A stretch of 64,000 bases of DNA from Lanius collurio (GCA_020086605.1 JACBWW010000089.1:1081890-1145889); one strand, 5' to 3'; shown: positions 22,951-34,829, counted from the first letter of the stretch. Numbers and translations: made by a program. The notes: generated by a model not told the origin, from the sequence alone.

Positions 22951-25900
22951 GTGTGGAAAGGACTGCGTGTCCCCCGTTGCTTTGAGCACTCAGCAGATCC
23001 TGTGGTGTGTCTGCTTTATTACTGACAGAGTTCTCCCTTCTGTCTGCTTGTTTCCTAATTGCTGGTCTTGTAAACTGCTTGATTTATGGCTCCGTTCATC
23101 AGTCCTGGCCCTCGGGTATAACATGCTTTTCCTTCCAGGCTGGGAAGTGAATAACGAATTAACAGCCTGCCTTAGGTTCAATGAGAAGCTGAGCATTCAG
23201 GGATCTTTATTGGGCTGCACGTGCCAAATGGAACTGCTTAATTTTTACTTCTCATTCATGGTGGGTATTCAGTGAGTCCTTGCTCAGGGCAGCAGCGGCG
23301 TTGTGGCTGCGTGGTGCCTTTGAAGTGTCCCACAAGAGAAGCCACCAAGGAATGGCTTCGCTGTTGGTTTGCTCAGAGAGCTCAATCTGCTTCCTCACAG
23401 CTTGCTCTGAAGCTGCCATTGTGTGCCATACACGTTTGTCTCACACAAACTTCCCTTCAGAACAGCCCAGGGATGAAGATGAAGACGAAGTCAGAGAACA
23501 AATGGCCCCCTGAGCCAGAGCTGTGCCCTGTGCTGTGCCAGCAGCCAGCCCCTGGCTGTCATCCCTGTACCCACCCCTAAGAAGGGGTTTGTACACCACA
23601 GTCAGTGTAGTTTAAGTCTTCACCAAGTGACCCAAGGAGCTCTGCTCCCACAGCCCTCCATGGCAGCCCAGTGCCTTCCACACAGCTCTGATCCTCGTGG
23701 CTCCATGGCCACACCACCATGCACCAGGTCTGTGGAGCAACCAGGCCTTGGGGTGATAAGCCCAGGGTGGGAGGTCCCTGGGGTTCAGGGCCTGGCTGTT
23801 CTCCTTGCCCAGTTCACAGGACTGTGGTCAGGAAGTCACATCATGTCCCCTCAGCAGCTCTGCACCACCCAGACACACTGTGAGGGACACATTGTGAGAA
23901 GGAAATGCCTGTTAAACAACGCTTTTGTGGAGGAAGAAAAGTCTTGTAAAGAACAGAGGAACTGCTCTGCAGGGCTCTTCTGTGAGCACAGGGCTCCACA
24001 AGTGTGAGCTCAGGGCCTGCAGGTCTCCAGCAGATAAAGTTAAAGCTGACAGGGCCCCTCAGGACTTGGAAGCTCTGCCCTCCTGCCCTCAACAGCCTCT
24101 CAGGATGCTGCTGCTGCCTCTGAGCTGCTTCACGGCTGTGGCAGGTGATCTGATGTGCCTGGGAGGGTGAGCTCAGGAAAATGGCTCTGTAGGATTCACC
24201 TCGGCATCAGGAGGCTGGGAGTGAAGGACAGAGCCTGCAAAGTCAAGTGCAGCATTAATGTAAGGCTGCAGCACCTCAGGGGCTGTAAAAATCCTGTTAG
24301 AGAGAGAGTTTTAACACACCTGCTTAGTCCTGATCCAGCCCTCACTTGTCTGTGGGAGCTCAGCTGGATGGAGTGCTCTCTTCCAAGGATCCTACAGCAG
24401 GGAGAGCTGCTGCTGTCTGGTTTTGCTCTTGGGGCACACAAAATAGTAAATAAACCGCAAGGTGTGGCACTTCTTTCCTCCTGGCATTAGCAGCACACCT
24501 TGATTAGATGGTCATGGCCATCCTGTGTGCTCTGCTCTTGCTCTGAGGAGCAGCTTCTGAGGAGAGAGGAATAGTGCCTTGGGGCACCATGAGCATCTGA
24601 TATCATCATCTTTGACTTCTCACAAGGGTCAAGAACCTGTCCAGCCCCTGGGGAAAGCTGAGCCCTTGTGTACGTATGCCATATCCGTCAGGATCCCTCT
24701 GTTTTTATTTCAAATCCATGGTTTCTCACCCAGCTGCCTCCTTCCAACAATCCCCACAGGCTGTGACAGGACAGCAGATCTTGGAGTGCAGAGCAGGAGA
24801 GGACACAGCAATGCTCTTCGTGGGACACGAGCACCCCCTCCCATGGCTGTAGTCATGTGTTTCCTCGTGCCATGGAGTCAGGATCCAGGAGCACGAGGAC
24901 AGAAGATCAAAAGAGCTCTTGCTTGCATTTCACACATGCTATCACCGAGAGTATTTACTACTAACCTCTAAACTAGTCTGAATAGGTACCCAAAGTCCAG
25001 GTGTTATCACTTCCTGATGAAAAAACTTGAACTGTGTTTAGTTCAGCGTGTGGGTGTGCTCACAGCCTGCAGAACCCGTGCCACTCTTCCTAAGTTGCAC
25101 AGCAGGCAGGAGGGCTCAGGAACAGGATGGGCTGATCAGCCTGCCGAGGTTGAAGGAGCAACAGCCCAGGATCCATGCTGAGAGTGGGCAGAGGAGGTGC
25201 CTGTACCCTTCTCCTCCTTCCATGCACAGCTTGGAGTAGTTCCTAAGCTTGGGTCCAAGTCCTCTCCTCTCTGGGTGCTGCTGTGACAGCACAGCACAGG
25301 CAGCCTCCTCTCCAACCTGTTCCTCCTGCTCACGCTGCACATGAGGCTGGAAATGGGATCAGAGGGAGAGGCTTCTCTTTAAACTCGATATTCACATGGT
25401 GAGATCCTCCCTCCTCACCTCTGACCTGTTCCTGCCTGGCTGCCAGTGTGGATCTGAGCAGCGCAGTGTTTAATCACCTCATGGACGATTGAGCAGGAGC
25501 CGTTCCCAAGCTGTCCCTCCCCTGCCCGTGAGCAGGAATTACCTCGGGCTGGCTGTGCCTGTGCGTGCAGTAACGACTCCATCAGCGACAGCAGTTCCCG
25601 TTGCCTGGATGCAGGTTAAAAAAAAGCCTGCTGGTAGGAAGGGGATATCTTACAGCTGAAGGTGTGAGAGATGAGTGTCTGTTCCATCCCCAGAACGTGA
25701 TGTTTTGAAGTTCCCGTATTTCAGCAAAAGGTTACGGCCCCTCTGCTGCCGGGGCTGCTCCCGCAGCTCAGGGAAGTGGCTCAGTTCGTGTGTGTGTTCT
25801 GTGCAGGGCAGGGTCCCACAGGGCTGTGTGAGGGCCCTGCTGGCAGTGCTCTCCTTGTGCCGAGTCTGGCGCTGTCGGGATCTGACCTCCGGCTCTGCAG

Positions 25901-27178
25901 TGCCTGCCCTGGGTCACCGCAGCGGCCCCAGGACACTTCCCCCCAGCAGGCACTGGTGGCCATCAGCCCACTGGAGCTGCAGGAAAGGATGGAGTTGGGG
26001 GGGTTGGGGCTGAGCCCTGGAATTGAAGCTCAGGAACAATGTTGGTTCTCAGGTCAGGAGCACAACCCTTGGCAGAAGAAGCTTCTGGACCAGCTGGGCA
26101 ATGAGGCTCTTCCTGGCTAAGTGCTGTAAGAAATGTTTGGTGTTGGGGCTGTGGGCCTCATCTCACCAGGCCTGTGTCCTCCTAGCACAGAGGGCAGGCT
26201 GCACACAGCGTTTTAATGGCTCTCACCCACCAAAGACCTTGGCCAGATGCTGTTCCCCAGTTCTGAGCTTCGTGGTGACTGAATTCAGCCTGGAGAGCTC
26301 TCAGGGAATAGGGATTGTCGCTGCCTTCCTTATCAAGTCTGTGGAGACTTTATGGGTCCAGAATCGCTGTGCCCTGGCTCCACTGTGGCATCTGGCAGCA
26401 CAAGGCTGCCCTACAGAGCACAAAGTGAATCCTTCTAAAAGTGGCCTTGGCTAAGGGATGTGTGACGTGGGTCTGCATTGGGAGGGCTCCTGAGGAGCAA
26501 GCTGGGCTGTGGTCTTTTAAAACCTCAGGAAACTCTGGATGTGAAATGTGGCACACCAGCAGTGTGCTGATAATTCCTCATGTGCATTCCCAATCCATCC
26601 ATCCCTCCCACGGAGGGACAAGGAGGCAGAAGGGGAGTGCTCATGCACGTGTAGGGTATGGAAAAAGACAGTTTGTGTTGGCTGAGCCGGATTAGGGAGC
26701 AGTGAGAGGCCACCCCAGCTGGCAGATGGCACAAGGGTGGTCCCTGGGAGTGGGCAGTGACAGAGCTGGCACAGCTGCAGCTGGGCTCTGATTTTCCTGC
26801 TCGTGTGCCCACAGTGTGCTCTTCCCTCGGCAGCACTTGGAGCCTCCATCCCTTCTCCCTACCCACAGGATTGCTCGCAAACTAGAGGGAGAATCTGGTG
26901 GCAGGCCCCACAAACGTTTGGGTGCTTTCCAGTTCTCTCCCACTCTCTGTAGCAGCTCTCAATTTGCTTAGAGTCAAAGACACAGATTAACTCTCAGTCT
27001 GCCTTTCTCTCCCCTACACCACCCATAAGCTCCAGCTCTGCATCCAGACAAGGATGGGCTTTATCAGGATACCTGCCAGGTGACGGGAGACTTCTCTGAT
27101 AGATCCACTTTGAGTTCCCTGCAGCCAGGCTGGGGATGCTGCACTGCTGAGTTCGCTCTGGGCATCGCCCCTCCAGGT
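22951..27178. other. Unique noncoding sequence
   Basis: No repeat, RNA gene or exon supported. A CpG-containing stretch runs from about 25480 to 25960 without a clear promoter. Open frames of up to 143 codons overlap on both strands. Confidence 0.5.
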
Positions 27179-27293
27179 CCTTGGATAGTGTCACACAATC
27201 ATAAAATCAACCAGGCTGGAAAAGACCTTTAAAATNCCTTGGATAGTGTCACACAATCATAAAATCAACCAGGCTGGAAAAGACCTTTAAAAT
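27179..27293. repeat. 57-base exact duplication around a single N
   Basis: Positions 27179-27235 and 27237-27293 are identical over 57 bases, from ccttggatagtgtcacac to agacctttaaaat, and are separated only by one N at 27236. An exact direct repeat flanking a lone N is the typical result of joining two contigs that actually overlap. I treat it as an assembly artefact; the true sequence probably has one copy. Confidence 0.92.
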
Positions 27294-27322
27294 AACCAAT
27301 CCAACTTCTGTGCATACAGAAG
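27251..27322 (-). mobile_element. Short CR1 LINE 3'-end fragment
   Basis: Read on the minus strand, the segment ggtcttttccagcctggttg preceded by ttggattggttattttaaa matches the CR1 3' terminus of the type ending ggtcttttccaacct...gattctatg. The plus strand shows acaatcataaaatcaaccag, aaaagaccttt and ccaatccaactt in the expected order. Part of it is repeated by the assembly duplication at 27179-27235. Confidence 0.7.
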
Positions 27323-28535
27323 GGCTCACGGAGAGAGCTGCTCAGACTGGTACGGTGTGGCTGACCCTCAGCTCAGACAGGCTCCTCCTTTTAGATCCAA
27401 GACTTGGTCCCTAAATCCAACCAAGCCAGCTCTGGTTCTGTGTCCTGCTTGGAAGCAAAAGCAGAAGTTGTGGCCTGAGCTCCTGGGCTGGCTAGAGCTG
27501 CCCCCGGGCTGGCTGGGGCCGTGTCACCTCTCCTTGCTGAGGAGGCTGGGCTGTGCGGGGCAGCGCAGGGGGTGGCCCGTGATGGGCCCCGCTCTGGTGA
27601 CCAGCCAGCAGGTCCCCAGCGAGGCAGAGCCCCTTTCCCACTGGCATCGCTGCTGCGGGAATGAGGAGTCCTGGCAAGGCAGCAGCAGGGAAAGGGAGGT
27701 GACTTTCCTCTCTGGTTGCTTTGTTGTTTAGGGTTCGGGTGGAAGAAAGACTTTGCCGGCTCCATTAAGGAAGCCATTGTTTAGTTGAGGACTTATTTGC
27801 TCTTTGGGAAGAGGATTGTGTTTGCCTTTGGGGGGATGGGACATCGGGCAATGCCAGTTCCTTCTTTACCTTGGCTTGGTTTAGCCAGAGAAGAAGATTC
27901 TAAAAGGAGACTTTAAAAAAAAAAAGTCAGGGGGAGGAAATAGAAACACAAAACAAAGCTCAGATGTGGGGCTGGGATCTGTGCTTCCAGCTTGTCCCTG
28001 CTATGCACACACTTAGCAAGAAAAGCTTTTACCACAGAGGCTGAAGGTGTGCCTCCTTATTTTCCCACTATTCCTGGCCTCTCCATGCACTTCAGGGGTG
28101 AATGAGGGAAGCCTGTGTGTCTCTGTGGTGGGATTCACGGCCATATGGAGATGAGCTGAATGTACAATGGCCCGTTTCCCAGGAGAAGGGGCCTGGACCA
28201 GCAGCTGTTTGGCCCAGATGTCTGGGAGGGCTGTACCTCTCGCCCTTTTATGAGAGCACCTGGTCATCTTCTTTCAGTCCTTCTGTCCTTGAGGCTGAGT
28301 GGGAAGATCTGGAGATCAGGGCAGGCTGCTGAGCAGAGGGATGTGTCACTTTGAGGGTGTTTAGGAGCCTGTTTGTCCGACTTCAGTGAGAATGAGGCAT
28401 TAAATAGGACAGAGGATCTTGCCCTCCCTTCCCTTCACATCCACCCTCTTTTCTGTCCATTTTCCTCTCTCCCAGCCTCATGGGGAGGGAGCAGGGGGAG
28501 GATTCCCCTCTGTCCTCCCTGCTGTGTCTCCAGGT
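27323..28535. other. Unique noncoding sequence
   Basis: A11 run near 27917. GC-rich around 27480-27660. No exon or repeat supported. Confidence 0.55.
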
Positions 28536-28664
28536 TGCGGCTGCCCGCGGCCGGGGCAGTGTCGGGGCCCTCCGAGCCCTGGCTGTGCCCCGCCGCCGCT
28601 TCTCGCCCCCGAGCTGGAGCGCGGTGACAGCCGGGGAGCAGGGACGGGCAGCTGGCCCTGGCGG
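28536..28664. promoter_or_regulatory. Compact CpG cluster
   Basis: About 16 CpG dinucleotides in roughly 130 bases (tgcccgcggccggggc, ccccgccgccgcttctcgc, gagctggagcgcggtgac), far above the surrounding density. Such clusters often mark unmethylated promoters in vertebrates. It is short for a classical CpG island, and no TATA box or supported first exon is visible beside it. Confidence 0.4.
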
Positions 28665-29937
28665 GCTGCAGGTCAGGGCAGGGTTTGCTTTTGTGCAGGC
28701 CATACGGAAAGGAGCCCTCGTGGCACAAAGAGAGTTAAAAACGTCTCCATGAAAGCCCTGGGGCTGCCGGAGCTCTGCAGCCCCGTTTCCAGGCTGGTGC
28801 TTTGCTGGCAGCCGGCTGCCTCCGGAGCAGGGCTGGGTGCCTTCTGTCTCCTCTATTCTTCCGAGGGCAGCTCCCTGCTGTGCGGGGCTCAGTGAGCTGG
28901 GGGTCACTCTCACTTCAAGCCGTGGTTTTCCCTTCCCTTTCCAGCTCCTTAAACAACAGAGGTGTTGAGGGAATTTATACCTCTGCCTGGTAACAAGACA
29001 GATCAGCGAGACGCTGTCACGGTTTTGTGAGGGCTCCATAGATTTTTATTGCTTTTCAGTCCTTGGGTTCCCAACCTTCCTTTGGCTTGTAAATTGCCCA
29101 CAAAATGCAGACACAGCTCCTATTCTGTGAGTCCCTTTGATGATTTTATTTATATCTCTGTCTTTGTCTTGTCTTTTATTACAGGGAGACTGCAATTAAT
29201 TATTATCCCATCAGCTTCTATTTAGGCTGACAGTACAATGCAGTGCACGGTGTCCAACCTTGCCCTGCCCCTGTGTGCACGAGCGGGACACTATTCTGGG
29301 GAGGAACAAAGGCCTGGCAGCTTCAGAAAGGGACGTGCTGCTAAAGGGCAGCTGAGAGGCTTCAATAGCACGGGCAGGGTACAGCTGTGACAGAGCTAAA
29401 GTGACCAGACATCCCAATTTAGTTCTGATGCTCCCGATTTTATCTTCTCATCCGCAGCGTATTTTAGGCTTTTGCTCTCTGGGCGTGTTTGAGCAGAGGC
29501 AGGGCTCCTGTGTCTTTTTTCCCACGTCTCTGATTGACCAGATCTTTTCTTTTATTCATAAAATAGAAATTGCACCTGAAAGATCTGTAAACCAGTCTCT
29601 GCCTCAGTGGGGAGACAGGAGGTGCACACAGCGACAGAGATGAGCAGCAGGTTGGAGCGATCACAGATCCAGGGAACGTTTGCCCGGGGAGCAGACAGAG
29701 GGAGCTGGGAGTGTTTGGGCAAGAGAGCACCCGGGGATGATGCTCTGGCAAAGAGGGAGGGACGGGTCGGTGCTGGGAGGGCAACAATGGACTTAACAAC
29801 AAGGGATATTCAACGTAGGTGCTGGGAAAGTGGTAAGAATAGTAACGGTGTGAGCAGATCTCCTGGGCTGGAGAGGGGCAGTCCCCAGGGCTGGAGCTTC
29901 TCAGGAGCACTTTGGATACATTTCTGGCTTGTTCCAC
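28665..29937. other. Unique noncoding sequence
   Basis: Includes an AT-rich patch at 29100-29230. No repeat or exon could be supported. The 218-codon minus frame 28383-29039 crosses the CpG cluster and lacks any recognised domain. Confidence 0.55.
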
Positions 29938-30253
29938 ATGTATGTGTCAGACAGAAGTGATGCCAGGCACAACCCTGAGATAACAATGACTGAAGACCTC
30001 CAGAACAAACGTCTGTTAGGGAAATGTCTGATGGTAATTTCAGGGCTCATTTCTTACCCAGTCTTTGGTTTTGTTCAGGGAATATCAGTTTTCTCCACTG
30101 GCCACCCTGTCACTAGAAAACCAGTGAAGCTGTTTTCACTCTTCCCTTTCATCTTCACATCTTGTGGGAAGGTTTGTTTGCCCTACAAGGATGGCACTGC
30201 GCTGATGCTGAGCAGTGCTGGTGATGAGATAAAGGTGTTTTGACAAGATCCAG
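29938..30253 (+). other. Open frame followed by a strong splice donor
   Basis: From the ATG at 29938 a frame runs to a TGA at 30241-30243. It encodes a hydrophobic peptide with segments such as LLGKCLMVISGLISYPVFGF. Ten bases after the stop is a consensus donor, CAG|GTGAGT, at 30253/30254. I do not recognise the peptide. The stop lies before the donor, so if real this would be a noncoding or 5' exon. A weak call. Confidence 0.15.
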
Positions 30254-30463
30254 GTGAGTGGAAGCTGCTGTTCTATATAAATGTTCGTTCACTCCGCTCC
30301 TGCTCGCTCCTGCTTTTTTCTCTGGTTGTTTGATGTGTTCATTTACACCTGATCTTGGCAGCCTTGGCAGTGCAGCTCTCGCTCTGACCCCCCCAAGACC
30401 AGCTCCTGACAAAGGAGCAGATCTCCAGACCAGTGTCCTTAGGAAAATTCCCTGTAGTTCTTC

Positions 30464-30606
30464 ACTGGGATTAGCTCAGTTGTTCAGAGCGTGGTGCTAA
30501 TAATGCCAGGGTTGTGGATTTGACCCCTGTATGGCCCATTCACTTAAAGAGTGGGACTCGATGATCCTTGGGGGTCCCTTCCAGCTCAGAATGTTCTGTG
30601 ATTCTG
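30464..30606 (+). mobile_element. TguSINE1-like SINE: tRNA-Ile head with CR1 tail
   Basis: The first 75 bases align with tRNA-Ile: ggattagctcagttgttcag (D-arm, A box), then gcgtggtgctaataatgcc with an AAT anticodon at 30499-30501, then a decayed B box (ggatttgacccc) and ggccca as the acceptor end. After a short linker (ttcacttaaagagt), the rest is a CR1-type 3' tail: gggactcgatgatccttggg, gtcccttccagctcagaatg, ttctgtgattctg. This composite is the passerine family TguSINE1, thought to be moved by CR1 reverse transcriptase through the shared tail. Mismatches in the B box and T-arm rule out a working tRNA gene. Confidence 0.9.
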
Positions 30607-32569
30607 AATTCTACACCAGCTCCTCTCCTGAGCAGAGTCCTCTCCATGCTTCAGAGGAAGGTGGAAGATTGGGCTACCATGCCCTAAATTTTGAGGTGTT
30701 CCTTACTCCTGCCCTCCCCACATAACGTGTGCTCACTGGCCCACGTGGCTGCCAGCCATCTCCTGCTGGGAGTTTCGCAGTCCCAGGGAATGTGGCCGTG
30801 GGGCTCCGTGGGGAAGGGAGGGCACGCCTGGGCAGGGAGGCCGGGCAGACTGAGCTGGCCCTGCCCCTGCCACGGCCGGGGTGGGAGAGATGGGAACGGC
30901 AGGGCTGGGATGCTGAGCTGGCTGTAGGAAACAGGGGAATCGTGATTCACCCCGCTTAATTCCCTTCCTGAGGGAGCAGGTTGGGTGCAGTCCTGCTCAG
31001 GTGGGAGCAGGGGGGGCTGGATATCCATTTGTGGGAGAATTGAGCTCAGCTCTGCATTCCTTCAGGTCTCCCCTGTGCTTGGAGGGTGAAGGTAAAGGCA
31101 GGAGCAGCAGCTCTGTGGCTGATTCCATGTCTCCCACTCGGATCCCTCGATTGGAAGTGAGCTCTTCCACCTCCATCCCAGCTGCATTTCTGCTGGATCT
31201 TTGATTGCTGGGATGAAATTGCAACTGAATTCTGCCAGCTTTGAAGCTTGCAGTAGGAGGGGTGGTCTTTACATCAGACATATAATTACCTGTCTACAAA
31301 ATTATGAACATGTATGAGGGAAAAAAGAGGGAAAAGCAAGATCTCTGTCAAGCGTCAGAAAGGCTGTCATTTTCCCTGTTAGTTTTTGGGTTGATTTCCT
31401 CCATTCACAGCAGTGCTTAATCCAGCTGGGAACCTGCTCCAGAGATCATTGTGCCTGATAAGCTCCCTTGTCAGTGCTGACCCTGAGATCTGTAAGGACA
31501 CAGGATTCGATGTTTGAAATGCCTGAAAAAATTCTCCAATCTGCAGCATCTTAGAAGCAGAAAAAATCTCTTTTCCTGTGTGAGAAGAACATCTTTTTGT
31601 GGTAGCTGAACACTGACTGGCAATCAGGATGGCAGCACCACTTGGTAAAGGCAAGTTACTCAAATACTTCATTTTGGGACTAATTACCCAGTGCGTGGTT
31701 GCTCCAGCGATCCCGTGTAATTAAGGAGAAGGTTCCTGCAGCACTGCCATGGTGCTGATGGTGCTCATCGAGAAGGGACTCAGATTTCCTGGTAGGGCAC
31801 AGATGATGTGCTAATTAAGGGGTTACATGGAGTGCCATGTGTGTCCTGTGCTTGGGGACAGTGTCTCCTCCTTTCCTAGAGAGATCCTTGGATTTGACCA
31901 AGGTCCCAGGCTAGCAAAGCCTCCCTTAACTTTAAACATGTGCTTAAAACCTTTTGAAGTCAATGGTGCTGAAGGACCAGCCTCAGTTCCACTGAATTTG
32001 GCTGGTTGGTTTGGGATGAATCCTCACTGGTGCCTGTTCCTCCTCAAGGACACAACTCATCCCTTGATCCAGCACAGCAGGCTGGAAACGCCTCAGTGAC
32101 TGTCACACTTCACTTTATTTCTCTTTAAACTCTTAAGAGCTTGAAAAGGTTTTTCTTTTCCCTGAGAAACTAAATGAGAGTTTATGTAGGAGGAAAAAAA
32201 TATCATCTCTGGCTATATTACTTTACTGTGCCAACCAGTGAGGAGGCTTGACAGAGGATTGTACAGTGGAAAAGGCCCAGTTTTCCAATGCTTTAATGAC
32301 TGGACCTTTGTTCTACCTCTTAACTGTGACCATTTAATAACTACTTGACTGACCTTACCCTCAGCATGGTGTTGAATGTGGCTTCATTGTCTTGGAGAAC
32401 GGAGTTGAAATTAAAATTTAATTTAATGATTCAGATGGTAACATGATTATCCAAGAGCTGCCTGTGGAGGGGGCCTTCATGAACATCCTTTCATATCAAA
32501 TTCTTCCCTAGACAAAATTTAATTTATAGAAATTACAAAAGTTTTAATTTATGTGTTTAAGTTCTCAAG
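30607..32569. other. Unique noncoding sequence
   Basis: 31680-31740 carries two homeodomain-type words (gactaattaccc, gtgtaattaagg). 32100-32560 is AT-rich (attaaaatttaatttaatga). No exon or repeat supported. Confidence 0.5.
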
Positions 32570-32870
32570 TCATGGAATCCCAAAATGGTTTGGGTTGGAT
32601 GGGACCTTAAAGCCCATCCAGTGCCACCCCCTGCTATGGGCAGGGACACCTTCCACTGTCCCAGGCTGCTCCAAGCCCCATCCAACCTGGCCTTGGACAC
32701 TGCCAGGGATCCAGGGGCAGCCACAGCTGCTCTGGGCACCCCATGCCAGGGCCTGCCCACCCTCCCAGGGAACAATTCCTGCCCAATATCCCACCCTCTG
32801 GCAGTTTAAAACCACTTGCCCCTTGCCCTGTCACTACCTGCCCATATAAAAAGTCGCTCCCTCCTCTCCC
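32570..32870 (-). mobile_element. CR1 LINE 3'-end, about 300 bases
   Basis: The reverse complement shows the full terminal sequence of a CR1: a degenerate aagggac-type region, then ccagagggtgggatattggg, agctgtggctgcccctggat, ccctggcagtgtccaaggcc, ggttggatggggcttggagc, gtccctgcccatagcagggg and ccatcccaacccaaaccatt-type ending. On the plus strand the end reads tcatggaatcccaaaatgg. It is the longest CR1 tail here and has few differences from the copies at 39102, 59274 and 61882, which suggests a common, relatively young subfamily. Confidence 0.95.
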
Positions 32871-33709
32871 CTCTTTAACTGCTGTGTGAGGAATCTCAAC
32901 TGAACGTTCAGCCAACAGCAAAATGAAAGAAAAGTCTGCTTTGACTGAAAGAGTTGGAAGCAGATTTAGGCATCTTTGCCCAGCTGACTGTGGGAGATGC
33001 CCGAGTTGCTCTGTCCTCTGGAGAGTTCGGGGTTTGACCAGGGCAGGCTCGAGGTGGGAGGGGAAGCAGCTCCGGGAGGAAGGTGCTGTGCCTAAAGGTG
33101 GCACAAGAGGACAGGAGCAGAGCTGGAATTGCCCCCCAGGCCCCAGAGAGTGCCCGTGGGCTGTGCCCGCAGCAATCCCTGCAGGCTGGAGCTGCATTCA
33201 GCTTCCTTTAGGGAAGAACGTGATTGCCCACCACGGGGGGGAAGGGAACTGTAAAAACAGATCGTTTGGCCACGCAATAACTTCCTTACGTTTTAGGGGT
33301 GGGCTTTGGCAGTCCCCTTAGGAGGAGAAGGCAATGGTGGGTCTGTGGTTGGAAGCTCCAAGGTGGACCTGCTCCTCTCTCTCCTGCCCAAGGTGTTTCG
33401 TCAGGGCCTGTCAGAAATCACATCAAATAAATCCCATTTTGAGTGTCTCCTGCTTAATTCCTGGTGCTGTGTCTCTCTGGGAAAGGAGTCAAGTGTCCTT
33501 GACTGTGGCTGCCCTCTCTGCAGTGATAATTCTTTCGTGCCTCCACTTGTTCCTGTGGCCTCTGGCTCGCTTTTAGTCTGGCCCGTTCCCAAAGCAACCC
33601 CAAAATACCTGTGCTCCATCCCAACAGAAATGAGAACAGGAGGCAGAGTTTCCAGAGGAATGTTGTTCTTCTAAAATGTTCATTTACAGTTAGTTTGCAG
33701 CTCAATTTC
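32871..33709. other. Unique noncoding sequence
   Basis: No exon or repeat supported. A G7 run (acggggggga) lies near 33235. The 187-codon minus frame 32634-33197 is largely antisense CR1. Confidence 0.55.
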
Positions 33710-33735
33710 TTTTTTTTTTTTTTTTTTTTTTTTTT
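33710..33735. repeat. T26 homopolymer
   Basis: An uninterrupted run of 26 T, preceded by aatttc and followed by aggatgaataaa. It abuts the left side of the old CR1 reverse-transcriptase fragment. Length is likely to be unreliable in sequencing. Confidence 0.95.
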
Positions 33736-33768
33736 AGGATGAATAAATTTACTGTAATAGGAGTGAGT

Positions 33769-33925
33769 CAGCATGGATATATTGCAGGTAAATCATGTCA
33801 GGCTAATTTGATCACTTATGCTAACGAAATAACTATCAGGCTAGATAGTATAAATCTATCTGGTTGTCCACAAGGCTTTAAGAAAATTTTGCCTGATGGA
33901 TTATAGCCCAAACTCCCTGAATGTA
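33769..33925 (+). pseudogene. Ancient CR1/L3-like reverse transcriptase fragment
   Basis: Translated from 33769, the frame reads QHGYIAGKSCQANLI, then YANEITIRLDSINLSG, then PQGFKKILPDGL, a stop, and PKLPEC. It follows the order of the CR1-type palm domain: QHGFxxGKSCxTNLI, the variable linker, LDFxKAFDxVPH, then LLxKLxxYG. The AFD block has lost its catalytic aspartate and the frame has at least one stop. This relic is much older than the CR1 tails in the window. Confidence 0.75.
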
Positions 33926-34829
33926 CGTTAAAATAATCTGTTATTGAAAAGGGCAAAATACTGTGAAGAAGGCTCGGAGCTCAGGGTGAGTGTCAGTGAT
34001 GAGGGGGCTGAGCAGCAGATCCTCTGCTGGGGCTCTTTAATTTTTTATTAAAGATTTACGGGACACGGCAGCCTGTAGGGTCATTAAGTTTGCAGTTATA
34101 CAGAGCTAAAGGGATCAGGCAAGACTTACTGGTCTTTCTTTGCAGAGAAATTACTTTCTGGCAGTAAAATCTTGCTCAAGTATGTAGGGAGGCTGAAAAC
34201 ATGACCCTGACTGGACCAGGGTGCTCCGGGGCAGTTGCAGAGCTGGAGGTACAAACTGGGGTTTTTGGGGTGGAGATGGGGAGGTTTTACTGGGAGTATG
34301 GGGGGAGACAAATCACCTGCAGGACACGGAGAGAATTTTCCTTCATTTTTAAAATTTTTTGGGTCCTTAAGAACCTCTCACCATAAACATTTGCCCAGCA
34401 GTGTTTGATAGAAAGTAGCTGGGAGCAGCTTGCAGAGTGATGTGCTGACTGTGCTGCTCCAGCAGTGGTGGGACGTGCCCTCCTCTTCCAACCTCTCCAG
34501 GAAAAATGCTCAGTCTTGGGAAGATGTTCCCTAAGTAGCAGCTGATTTGTTGCATGAGATTCTGAGCAGGGGAAGAGTGAAAATAACAGGAGAGTGGTTT
34601 TTCCTCTATTTTTGTCTCTGATTTAAATCAGCTCCTGAGGCAGAATTCATTTCTGGGAGAAGAGTGATGCTTTGGAACTGAGATTTCTGCAAAGCGGGAG
34701 AACACCAGTGTTTCAGAGCCAGTGGAAGTGTCTAAAGGTGGCCAGCTGCACTTCCAGCACACCCAGAGGCCACACTCCTGGTTCCGTCACCAGTGAGACA
34801 CTGAACTGCAAACCTCATCATTAGCAGAA
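33926..34829. other. Unique noncoding sequence with a G-rich patch
   Basis: At 34258-34307 the plus strand has five or more runs of three to six G (ggggtttttggggtggagat, then gggg, ggg and gggggg). This is close to a G-quadruplex pattern, but one loop is about ten bases. Nothing else recognised. Confidence 0.45.

Noticed and set aside
30464..30538. tRNA-Ile gene
   Set aside because: The B box and T-arm are mutated and the sequence continues into a CR1-type tail, so it is the head of a SINE.
32634..33197. 187-codon minus-strand open frame
   Set aside because: Contains the sense strand of the CR1 tail at 32570-32870; CR1 3' ends downstream of the stop codon are noncoding.
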